Shown here: positions 53,721 to 64,000 of the stretch, piece after piece
Layout: each line of letters opens with the position of its first letter
How positions within the stretch are numbered: position 1 is the stretch's first letter
Origin: Chrysomallon squamiferum
Taxonomy: Eukaryota; Mollusca; Gastropoda; Neomphalida; Peltospiridae
Reading direction: 5' to 3'
DNA length: 64,000 bases
Assembly (NCBI GenBank): GCA_012295275.1
Contig: CM022666.1
Coordinates: 8,948,423 to 9,012,422, forward strand
Notes under the pieces: model-generated
Databases searched by the model: none
Told to the model about the DNA's origin: nothing
Seen by the model: the letters and a program-made list of their open reading frames with translations, nothing else
Made by a program: the position numbers and the translations under genes

Positions 53721-56700
53721 TGCATGATTATGACAGAAGTATGACACAACTGGGCAGAACACCTTTTGACCATCAGAATTTCAATACAGGTACAGGTTTA
53801 ATATACACACACTTCCCCTATGTATTACTGTTGCTTGTGTTTTCATAGGAATTATATCCTTTTTACATAATACTGTTTGTTTGTTTTTGTATTTGTATTG
53901 TTGTTGTTTTTTGCTTTTCTGTTTTTATTTGTTTGATTTTGTTGTTGTTTTTTTAATTAAATAAAAAAAAAATACTTCACTGAGCACCGGTAAAATAAAA
54001 CTTGTTGACACTCTCCAAGGAACAGATTAAAATTTATCTATCAGTAACTAATTCAGTTTAAAAACAGATGAAACAGCTTAGTTCACTGTTACTACTTATT
54101 TTTTCACTGCCATTATATCAGTTTAAAAAATGTTTACTAACATTTTACTGTTGAAGCAATCGTATGTATAAAATGATTTGAAAGGAACTGAACTGTTGAT
54201 ATTTATTAAGTTTTGTTTAGTTGTTAATACAGCTGTTGTCAAGGTTTTGATTGAACACATTTATGTGCTTAATTAGGTTGTGCGCTGAAATAAATCTATG
54301 CATATGCCTGTGTGTATGGACTTTTATCAATATATACAAGGGAGTGTATATATCTGAGTGTGCATATGTGTATTTATATCAGTACATATATGCATATGTA
54401 TATATGTGTGTGCATGTGTGTGTAAATATGTCCATTTATATGTATATCATATATTAAATGTTTTTTCAACAATTTCGTTACAGATGAAACAATAAAAAAA
54501 AAATCTTGTTTAATTAATTTTTGATAATAAAATGCAGTAAGCATATTTCTCAATTAAGTAATTTCTCAGTGTACACACATTTACATATGTTGTGTGTTAC
54601 TTCATATAATTAATCATTATCTAATTAAGAATAAGATAATTATGAATATGCTACATTTGGAATGGACTTACAGATAATCTCACGGAACAAAAGCATAGAC
54701 ACCTCTATCCATCATTCTCTAATGTTGTATGAAAAAAATAAAACACAGATTTTCTTATTTTTCTTGTGATAAACCTTTAGGCTTGATTTAAATTCTAACT
54801 GAAATATTTATAATATTTTTCAAATTACAAATAACATCAAACATGAATGAAAACGAAAAAGGAAAGGAAGATATCATTAGCACCAAAAACAAAACGACCA
54901 AAAAAAAACAACCAAAAAAAAATGAAAGCGATCTCCAGTGGCTATTTTAGTCAACCAATTTAGCACATTCTGGCAATAAGCAGAAAGACAGATTATCTTG
55001 ATGTTTTCACAGACACCAGCCAAGATGCTAATTTAGAAACCAGCCGTGATTGATCAGTGAACTCTGACCCTAATCCTTTTAAATTTTATTGATTAGAGAT
55101 GAAGTATCAGAATAGCAGTCAGTCAAACTCACAATATTAATCAGTAAACCAAGCGGCTCTAGTTTAATAAAAACATGTATTAATGATTATATTTTTAAAG
55201 TATGTGTTTACAGTAGTGCCTGGCTATATCATGACAAAAACATTGGCCTTTGTGATCCCAGTTTACAAATATGTGCATGTAAACACTAATACACACACAT
55301 CAACACACACACACACACACTCATACAGAAGAAACACTTATACAGACACAAACATATACATATACATATATAAGCATATCTTCTTCGGAATATCACACAC
55401 ATGCATACACACACACAGTAAAAGTTGTAACTTATAACAAAACTGTCTAAAAATTTCTGAATTTTAAAATTAACAGTTTTATTTCCTAAAAGTTGTCCAT
55501 GCAGAATTTATTTACTGTAAATGGTTATAAAACAAAATAACATAAAAATGTATTTATATTTCATTTTTATTTATTTATTTTTTATATTTTAATATTTTGA
55601 TTATTTCTGGAGAAACAAACTTTTGAATTAGAAATAATTTTCTTTTTCCAGTGAAATTATGATTAATATTCAAGCTGCAAGATGTATTTCTATATATAAA
55701 TCAAACTGAAAATTTAAAATTACAAAACAAAACAACAAAAATTGATTTTGAAGATGACATTTAAGTTATAAAGACATTTAAATAAAATAATTAAAATATA
55801 AACTTAATGTTTTGAAGCTGACATTAGACAAAAGAAAATATAATGAAATTAAAAAAAAAAACAGAAGAGAAAGTATAACTTATGTACATAATATAGATAT
55901 TTAATTAATAGTTTGTTAAATTGTACTTTAAAGTTTTTAAATGATTAAAAATTTAAAAACAGAAATTCATTATAATGCTATTTTGTACTAACATTAAATT
56001 TCAACACATACAGTAATAACATAAATAACATTACATAAGCACATACCCACTCACGTTAGTTCAATATTTTATATATGGTTTTATTCTATATTTCCAGACT
56101 GGAAACAATCAACAGTGTATAATTCCACTGAATTTAAAAGTAATAAAGATTGTTATTCAAAATTAATTTCCCTTAGGGATACACATACCTTGTAAAATCA
56201 CAAAAACAAAATATATTTAGAAAAGCTAATAATATTTTATAACACAAACAGAGAAATGGAGGGGTTTTTTTATTGCTGTTTTGGGAGGTAATTTTTTGTG
56301 ACAATAAGTTTTATTAAATAAATTCAGTGAATTAAATAGGTACTGATCAAAATCTTATTACATTAAATAAAAAAATTAATAAAATGATATTATACCTGAA
56401 TAAACAAACATTACATAAACATGTTTTATTTTATTTTAATGCATTTTATTTTTATTTTTATTTATTTATTTTAATTTTTTATTGACAGTACATAATTAGC
56501 TTTTAGCAAGTAATAAAATTGACCGATGTGGTTCATGGTAATAAAAGAATGCATTTATTTTATTTGCATTATGATTACATACTGCAGTTCAGATTTAACC
56601 TAGTTTATTTAATATAAACAGTGTACTAATTTTCCCATTAGTGATAAATAATCTTTTATTATTTTAAACATATTTCCAAAGAGACTGAAAAACAACCTGT

Positions 56701-57139
56701 GACTTCTGATTATATGAATGCTGTAATTAATTTAAACCTTTTTCAATTTGATCATGTCAGTTTGTACTGAAAAATAATAAATATACATCTTATCTTCTTC
56801 TTTTTTCCCCTGTTAGATTAAAGATAAATAAATAAAGCAGTCAAGGTGTTAACACCAAAAACTTTAACTTGTCAGATTTACTAATAAATAAAACAAAATT
56901 TCAGTAAGGAGAAAAGTGTTTTTTCAATGTTCTGTAACTACAGATTTTCAAATATTGTACACAATGTTTTCCCTCTTCAGACATCCTGTACACAAAGCAC
57001 CACATTCCTCTGTACTGAACAGAGAGCATAAGGATGAAGCCTTTAACAAAAACTGCACTTGGTTTAGAGACTTTCCTGAATCCTGTATCTTACTGGTCTA
57101 AGATATACATTTTCTTTACTGACTGCTTTTATTTCTTTG

Positions 57140-57184
57140 CATTATTATTATTATTATTATTATTATTACTACTACTACTACTAC
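57140..57184 (+). repeat. (ATT)n-(ACT)n microsatellite
   Basis: ATT triplets passing into ACT triplets. Confidence 0.9.
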
Positions 57185-57817
57185 ATGAAATTACAATTTT
57201 ATGAAACGTAAATAGAAAACATGATAATAAAAAGATATATATATATATATATTGATCTTTTCCAATAAAAATATCTCTATTATTAATTTATTTTTCCTTC
57301 AAATTCTGTTGAATTTTCTATACCAAACAATACAAGTACTTTCTATGCTAATTTTTTTGAAATTGCAGTAATAGGATATTTTAATAATTTATATAATTTA
57401 AAAATTAAAATGAAGAATAAAAATACATTTAAAAGTAAAATGCCTCAACAATTAGAGTTATGTTTATCCAAAACAACAGCTTGAGTATTCTACAATCAAT
57501 AATCAAGTAAAATCTTAGTTCACTTCCTATTACTTAATGGAAAACTGTTAAAAGAAATATAAATAATACCATGATAAGTAGATTACTGCTGGTTATAACA
57601 AAACATAAGATACCTATGGAAACCGTGATAATATTAAAACTGTGATGACACTGCTATTGCTGATATTTGTAACTTGATAATACGACAGACTTACTATGAC
57701 GTACGAGTGACGGGGTTTATATTACATCTCTTATTTTTACTCACCCTTCACGTCGATGTTATAGTGTTCAAATAATAAATATACTTATTAAAAATATAAA
57801 GATAATGTCCGACATAC

Positions 57818-57945
57818 CTTCATAAAAATATCCGCCTCTGAATCATTCGATGTCTTTTGTCCATATCGTTCGATCAGCTGAGCCCTATTTCTATATTTAG
57901 CACTGTTTTGTTATTTTACTGTCTCTTCCTGCAATGCAAATGAGA
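57818..57945 (-). other. Candidate non-coding first exon of TMEM164
   Basis: On the minus strand ATGAAG is followed by GTATGTCGG, a good 5' splice site, with no AG-rich alternative near it. It lies just upstream of the CLNS1A promoter, in the orientation expected for a divergent gene. If joined to 46987, its ATG would open a 13-codon upstream reading frame ending before the TMEM164 start. The 5' end is a guess. Confidence 0.4.
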
Positions 57946-58340
57946 GCTTTGACATGTAAACAAACTGAAATCAGTATGGCCAATAATTCAGAAAATCATG
58001 CACACGATGTGCATCCAAAGTGAACTGTAAATCGTCATATTTAACACTTTGATAACATTATAAAGATGAACGGAACTGATAAAACAAATTAAACAGATTT
58101 TGCAGAACCACAAAGCAAAATGTCACTTTGTTACTTCCGGTTTAGAATTCAGTCTGCCAAAGTATATTCAAACATTTGATTGGATAACCGACAAATATCT
58201 GCTTCCGGATGTTGCGAAACAAATAAATCGCGAATTATGATTGGTTGCAAATATGAAACCACCAAAACGTGCTGTTAGCAAATTGTGAATTGTGTTTTTC
58301 ATCTTGATTTTGTGAATTAAATAAAGGAACTCAGAAAGGC
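57946..58340. promoter_or_regulatory. Bidirectional promoter of CLNS1A and (probably) TMEM164
   Basis: Two inverted CCAAT boxes (ATTGG at 58179-58183 and 58240-58244) and two ETS-type CTTCCGG motifs (58134-58140 and 58202-58208) lie within 110 bp, 100-210 bp upstream of the CLNS1A ATG. There is no TATA box. This is the usual layout of housekeeping divergent promoters in animals. Confidence 0.6.
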
Positions 58341-61300
58341 ATGGTTATTTTGACAAGTTTCCCTCCTCCAACAGAAGGAGTGAGACATAAACAAGAAAAT
58401 ACTGTTGCTAATATAGACGGCAACTCGCTTGGAAATGGTTCATTGTTTATTGCAGAAAGGCAAAATAAATTTGTTATGCTTTTAGTTTTACATTTTTCTA
58501 TGCGACTGTTGTAATTGTTCTTACAAAACTGCATTGAACTGATTTTCAGTAACATAATTTATAATGTAATAATAACAGTTATTAATAATCTTACGAATGA
58601 TGATCAATAGGGTAGGTAACATTAATTAGTCTTGATGAGATTATGTTTGAAAGTTATGAGTGGAGAAAGTTAAGTTTAGAATTTAACCAGCCTCATCAAA
58701 TGTCAGGAAGAAATATCAACAGTCCGGATTCACCAAATTGTTAGTGACTAAATTACATTTAATTATTTATAGAATTTGTAAAGTATCGGATTCCACTATA
58801 ATCTAAATCTAAATGCCAGATAAAAGTTAACTAAGGTTATAAATATCCTTAATGTAAAATGTGATATTGTAATATATTAATGATTAACTATGTACAATAT
58901 TCTTTATAATTCACTGACTGTAACACATGGCTAATAAAAATCATAAAAAGTATGAAATAGAACTGCTAGGTATTGAACCCTTGCACCTCAATCTAACAAT
59001 TTTTTAATATTTCAATATTTTCTTTACAGTCGCCTGTCATGGATGGGTGAAGGGGGTCAGGGTTTTTCACTGGAGTACCCAGCCATCAGTCTCCATGCTT
59101 TGTCACGGGATGTAAACACATTTCCTCAGCCTTGTCTCTATCTGATGATTGATGCTAAACTTATAGGTATTGTTATTATTAATAATAAATAATAATTATT
59201 ATTATTATTGCTGTCATTATTTTATTATTATCACTATTGATGTTATTATTGTTACTTTTACTGTTACTGTTGTTGTCATTACTATTGCTATTCTTGTACT
59301 TATTAATTTAACTGACACATTACATATACTGGTTGTAGCAGTCGTAATAAATTTTATATATTTCCAGGTGACAATTTTATAGGTACTAGAAAATTTTATA
59401 TTTGCTTACAACCAAAATAAAAATTTAATATTGTTATAAAAATGAACAATCGTATTTTTTTTAGCATTTAGTATCCTGCTGCAGTGTTCTAGATGTTAAA
59501 ATGTAAAAAAAACAATTTTTCAGAGAAAGAAGAAGAAACACACAATTCTGATTCAGAAGAAGATGAAAATCCTGTCTGTGAAATCCGATTTATTCCACGA
59601 GAATCTGATTCTTGTATGTGACTTTGTTTATTGTTTATTGACATAATTGGTTTCTCTACACAAACCCAGTTTCCTACACATCAAAAACATTATGCTTCCA
59701 TAATTGACAGCAGTTATCTGTCAACTGATTTAAATATATGCCTGGCAATTGTTTTTCATGTATTTCCCACTTTCAAACTTGGCAAAGTTTGAACATCCAC
59801 AAAACTCACAATAATTTTAGAATGATTAAATGTAATTGATATTTAGTAAAATTTAAATAGATATTAAATTACTGATTAATCAAGATTTAAACAGTTTTTC
59901 ACGCAGCGTAAGACTGTCCTCACCAGTGCAAGTCTCGTGACTTGATAAGAGACGATCTCTACTCACTTCACTGTCTGCTGATTTTCTCATAATCTCTTCT
60001 GTGAGCAAACACAACAATCAGTATTAATTATAGTGAAACAGTCAGTCTTGGTCAGTTGATGGTTTCATGGCTAGTTCTGCCATTACTAAAGCTGGAGTGC
60101 ACACTTCAGCCCCAAAATGGCTAAGCACCTATTTGTGATTTTAGGGCCCAGGTTGCTGACTGCTGATAATGGAACCATTTCCAAGACCATGAAATTCTTT
60201 CCACTGTAGATGTACATTATATTCATGGATAGGCAAACAATAGTTATGTAATGATAAATTTAAATAGCTAAAGTTGAAAACAATCAAATAATTTTGTCAA
60301 ATGGAATACGTATATTATTTAATTACAGTATATTAGAAAAATGTAAGGCATGGTATCACTTGAAAAACAAACAAGTAATCATTCATATTTATTTTAGCAT
60401 CTTTTGAAAATATGCTTAATTCTGGTGTGGTTTTGTGAATTCTTTGATTTGTATAGGATTCTGTCTATAGCTTGTTAAATAATTTACAAAACTTCAGATT
60501 AGTTTTGATTTTTGAGGTAACCAATTTCCCAGTAAATGATGTAGAGGGAAAGACTAAATCTATCTTAACAAATTAGCTAAGCTTTGTATCAATGGAATAT
60601 ATTTTTGTTAAAATTTTAACTATTCCTTATTTAGATTTTATTTTTATTATTTTCTTAATTATTATTAATGTTGATCTAAATCTTATTTATCATTGATGCT
60701 TATCTAATTCTTATTTTGATTGTTGTTTATTACTGATGTTAAACCAAGCCATGTTTTGATTGGTTCTAATTTACAGTGGGTGAGATGTTTCAAGCTATGA
60801 ATGAATGTCAGGCCCTTCATCCTGACCAAGATGACCTGGACTCAGATTCTGGAGGAGATGGGGGTAAGTTGAGTTTTAAACAAATTACATTTTTGAAAAG
60901 TTACTTTTAAAATTTCTCATCTATAACATATCTATAAAATAAAGAATCCAATCAGTTACACATCAATGTTAATGAAATATTGCCTCTGTTTTAACAAATG
61001 TCACATACACTCTCTCTCTCTCTCTCTCCCCCTCTCACTTATTTCATTGTTTAGGAATTAACATTTGAGCAAAGTTGTTAATCCAGGTTAGTGCAAAACA
61101 CTAGCCAGATGTCCGAGAAAATGAGCTGACCATGTCAACAATTAAACAAAACAAAAAATAATAATAATGTTGGACAGACTCATGCTGCTGACAGAAGATA
61201 AGTGAGAAAAAGAGACAATCTTGTTTATGTTTGATGAAATAAGCAGAAAGATCCTGTCTGTACTCCCAAACAGAAGTAAAAAGTAAATCACTGGGTGACG

Positions 61301-61698
61301 ATACCAATAGGATGTTTAAAATGATATTTGTTACTAAAGAATATATTTCATTGTTAGACAACTGGTACCAGGGTGAGGCAGGCTTTGAAGATCTAACAGC
61401 TGAGGGTCGGGCTACATTGCGACATCTAGAAAATGTCATTAGAATTGGAGATGGGGACAGGGAGCCAGTGTCAGCTAATGGTAATCAAGGTAATAAAGAG
61501 TTCTTTTTCTTGTTTCCATTTGCTTTCTGAAGATTGTTTTACATTTCATTATTATAAATATGTCACTGCATGTAAGTGTATATACTGGGAGGAATAAATT
61601 TAAAACAAATTATTTTTATTTTTTCAGAAAATCATATTAATGGTGAGGAAACCATGGACACTGAACAGTTTGAAGATGCTGAAATGGATGAGAGATAG
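58341..61698 (+). CDS. CLNS1A: Methylosome subunit pICln, 6 exons, 211 aa
   Basis: pICln is a PH-fold chaperone that binds Sm proteins with the PRMT5 methylosome before SMN-dependent snRNP assembly. It acts mainly in the cytosol and was first described as a chloride-current regulator. Exons are 58341-58459, 59030-59166, 59524-59613, 60777-60863, 61358-61489 and 61628-61698 (TAG). Family blocks are TSFPPPTEGV, GNGSLFIAESRLSW, GFSLEYPAISLHALSRD, an acidic loop SDSEEDENP, CEIRFIPRESDSL, MFQAMNECQALHPDQDDLDS, the GFEDLTAEGRATLRHLE motif and the acidic end EQFEDAEMDE. Length is close to human (237), with shorter acidic loops. Intron 1 has a GC donor. Exon 5 has two in-frame donors 9 nt apart (61480 or 61489), giving 208 or 211 aa. 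Confidence 0.95.
58460..59029 (+). other. CLNS1A intron 1, GC-AG type
   Basis: The exon ends GCAGAAAG and the intron starts GCAAAATAAAT. The acceptor is TTCTTTACAG at 59029. Joining AG to T restores Ser in AESRLSW exactly as in the human protein. No GT donor in the right phase lies nearby. GC-AG introns are a known minor class handled by the major spliceosome. Confidence 0.85.
61009..61033 (+). repeat. (CT)n microsatellite
   Basis: Short CT run in CLNS1A intron 4. Confidence 0.85.
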
Positions 61699-62319
61699 AC
61701 TACATCCTGGTCTGTTTAGTCTAAACCATTTAACACTGACCTGTACAGACACTGAGACAGACCTTGTCCAGTCAAATTTTTACATTTCTCAGAAACAAGT
61801 CCTAAGAATAGTTTCAAAATGGCAGAAACGGAATGGAAATTTTCATTACTTTGAAAGACAGAACACCAGCTGTTATTACCGTTTGTTGCAAAATATTAAA
61901 AGAAAGTTGTTTTATCATATCAAACAGGAAACCTGAGAGATTGTTTCTAATTAAAATATGTGAATTGAGTGAGTTTTCATTCAGTAGTGAGGTTTTGTTG
62001 TTCTTACATAATATTCACCATTTGGCTTAGTTTTGATCAAATTAAAAAAATAGCAAAAACAAAAATGAAATTAATTTTCTGATGTTTTCAGGAAGTAATA
62101 TTGGTGTGAATAATAAATAATTCCTTTTTTTTTTTACCACATTTCCCTGGAAAATCACAGTCAGAATGAGAATTATAGAAAAATAATTTCATTATTCATC
62201 AGGATTATCATTTTTAATTTAAGTCTTTTTGTAACAATGAAGTTGTTGACTTTCATAGCTAATGTTGGTTGTCAAATTGGATGAATTTTAGCAATAAGTT
62301 TTTTTTTTGCTGATCTTTA

Positions 62320-62325
62320 AATAAA
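62320..62325 (+). terminator. AATAAA polyadenylation signal for CLNS1A
   Basis: AATAAA about 620 bp after the stop codon, followed by T-rich and TGT-rich sequence at 62331-62360 as expected downstream of a cleavage site. Confidence 0.45.
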
Positions 62326-62739
62326 GAAATGTTATTTTCTATATGTACTCTGTTTTCTATTGTATACGGGAGAGCACTGTGGCATGTTACTGCACAAATA
62401 CTTTTTTGTCCATTAACTAAGTTGCCCTTGGAACATTAATTCAAAATAATACAAGCTAGTCATGGACACATCTAATTTCATGAGGAAAATAACATTTATT
62501 AGTTGTGTTGCCCTCCTGATGATGTGCTATGTCATGTGACCAGCTTCTTGAAAAATATTGCCTACATCTGTTCTAAGCTGTGCAGCTAAATCAGGAAAGC
62601 CAGAAGAAAATCCTTAAAATGAGTGCAACAGTCAGCAAAAATGCTTGGCCATTAAAAATAATCTGTATAATCACTGAATATATTAACTGAAAATCTCAGT
62701 AAAATAAAAACAAAGTCAGAGTTTTCTGAGAAAGATAAA

Positions 62740-62745
62740 TTTATT
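62740..62745 (-). terminator. Possible AATAAA signal of a minus-strand gene to the right
   Basis: AATAAA on the minus strand with no coding sequence between it and the right edge. The 62.8-63.4 kb stretch would then be the 3' UTR of a gene outside the window. Confidence 0.3.
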
Positions 62746-62799
62746 GAACACAATAAATAATACAATGACCCATGTACAGTGACTTACAAAGAGATGAAA

Positions 62800-63320
62800 C
62801 ATGAACTTGCAAACAGTACAGAAATATTCCACTTAGCTTCACTTTGGTAAAGTGAACACAGTGCCAAACACTTTAACATTTCAAATCTGGCAACGTACGT
62901 ATGTACAATACAGACCACAGATATATTTAAATATTTAATTTTTCATGAATCTGGCAATGTATATACAGTCAAACAGTACAAACATATTTAAATATTCCAT
63001 TTATCATCAATCTGACAATATAGATTTCATAAGTTTAAATATTCAAATCCTGCAAAGTATATACAGTGCCAAACAAAACAGACATTTTGATAACATTTAA
63101 CTTATTTTTAAATATATGTTAAATAATTTTTAAATATTCACATTTGGCCACACATACAAAATGCCAAACATCAGAAATATCTTTTAAATTATTTCATTAA
63201 ATCATTTTTTAAATATTCATATTTGGCAACATATATACAATGCTAAACCACAGAAATGTTTAAATGTTTGTCTGCAGTTCTGGCAGTGTATGTACAATGC
63301 ACCAAGCAGTACAGCCAAAC
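62800..63320 (+). repeat. Degenerate tandem repeat, about 60-80 bp unit, at the right end
   Basis: Six or seven diverged copies of a unit made of TTTAAATATTCA, then TCTGGCAACGTATATACA, then GTGCCAAACA-CAGA. Copies are near 62880, 62950, 63010, 63045, 63140, 63220 and 63280. No open frame spans it. Confidence 0.75.
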
Positions 63321-63329
63321 TAAAAGACA

Positions 63330-64000
63330 CCAATGGATAACCAACACCCCTTAAACACCAGATCTGACACGCCCAAATGAAACAGTATGACAGTAAGCAC
63401 CTCACAGGAAGCTAAAATCAATACAATAAATGTCAAACTTGATTGTTAAATGCTGTTAATATGACTTGAAGTTCAATATGTTCAGAGAATTACTTAAAAA
63501 TGTTATTTATTATTTTTATTTCATTATTTTTTTTTTTTTAATGCTCATGAAAAAATTATGGTCACAATTATATAATGTCATTTTTTAAAATTTGTTTATA
63601 AATTGTGTTAACAAAAGATAATTTATATTTATTTTTATAAAAATAAAGTAATTTCATCTTTTCAACTCTTTTCAAATATAAATAAAAATAAATTTCATAT
63701 ATTTAATCAAACAATACTGAAAAATAAATAAAAATATTCCATATTAAATTAAAATTACATGAGAATGAGGGAGGAATCAAATGTTTAAAATAAGAAGAAA
63801 AAAGTCTTAATAAATAAATATTGTTTTCTTATTTTCAGACCATCAACATGTAAAATGTATAATTTTCAAATCATATTTAGTAATATATATATTTAAATAA
63901 ATAGATAGATAGATTTCAATCTTTATAAATGAATTAAAAGTTTATCTATCTACATTTCTTAAGCCTGATGTAAAAAAAAAACCACCCCAAAACCCCCCCA
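63330..64000. other. Right-hand AT-rich edge
   Basis: No gene recognised. It contains T- and A-runs, GATA repeats near 63900, and ends with an A-run followed by CCACCCCAAAACCCCCCC, whose complement is G-rich. Confidence 0.5.

Larger units (their letters stand above)
46988..57817 (-). other. Probable TMEM164 leader intron (about 10.8 kb)
   Basis: The acceptor CTTTTTCAG just upstream of the first coding exon shows that the leader is spliced. The best upstream donor found is at 57816-57817. No coding exon of a known protein was recognised inside. Contents are a purine-rich block (48541-48905), trinucleotide runs (about 49970-50130), an ACA-rich array (51825-52150) and a more complex 900-bp block (52800-53720). 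Intermediate leader exons may exist. Confidence 0.45.

Noticed and set aside
59880-60240. More complex stretch in CLNS1A intron 3 that looked like a SINE
   Set aside because: No A/B-box pair, tail or flanking duplication could be found.
61640-61936. 98-residue open frame overlapping the CLNS1A stop
   Set aside because: Out of frame with the last CLNS1A exon and lying mostly in its 3' UTR.

Overview
This is an AT-rich (roughly 70 percent A+T by eye) animal nuclear window. It carries split genes with GT-AG introns, dense microsatellites and no operons. Exon positions and protein sequences resemble vertebrate orthologues closely, which suggests a slowly evolving invertebrate, perhaps a lophotrochozoan such as a mollusc. 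The species cannot be fixed from the sequence. All genes were rebuilt exon by exon from splice sites, and every junction keeps the reading frame.

Layout: (1) 12-3063, minus: the first five coding exons of CDC16/APC6, continuing off the left edge. (2) 3064-3577: a compact head-to-head promoter. (3) 3578-5596, plus: AKAP14 (AKAP28), 182 aa. (4) 5597-10149: gene-poor, AT-rich gap between convergent genes. (5) 10150-13311, minus: a CFAP97D1-like ciliary/sperm axoneme gene, 261 aa, with a consensus RFX X-box about 125 bp upstream of its ATG. (6) 13450-19439: gap. (7) 19440-30005, minus: PANK4 in 16 coding exons, 771 aa. (8) 30113-40475: gap with repeats, a possible first exon of PANK4 and a weak LINE relic. 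(9) 40476-46923, minus: TMEM164, 314 aa, with a probable leader intron of about 11 kb reaching 57.8 kb. (10) 57946-58340: CpG-poor head-to-head promoter with CCAAT and ETS motifs. (11) 58341-61698, plus: CLNS1A/pICln, 211 aa. (12) The right end looks like the repeat-rich 3' UTR of a further minus-strand gene outside the window.

The genes do not form a pathway. AKAP14 and the CFAP97D1-like gene share an axonemal setting, CDC16 is cell cycle, PANK4 is CoA metabolism, TMEM164 is a membrane lipid acyltransferase and pICln serves snRNP assembly.

The most unusual structure is a pair of decaying tandem arrays. In each, the repeat unit is the 3' end of a coding exon plus its own 5' splice site, expanded into the following intron. 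TMEM164 has a unit of about 37 bp and three near-perfect copies. PANK4 intron 7 has units of about 60-100 bp and five copies. Other notable points are a PANK4 that keeps the kinase Glu and Arg lost in amniote PANK4, a tRNA-type SINE with an 11-bp target duplication, and a GC-AG intron in pICln. I found no novel gene system, CRISPR array or prokaryotic feature.
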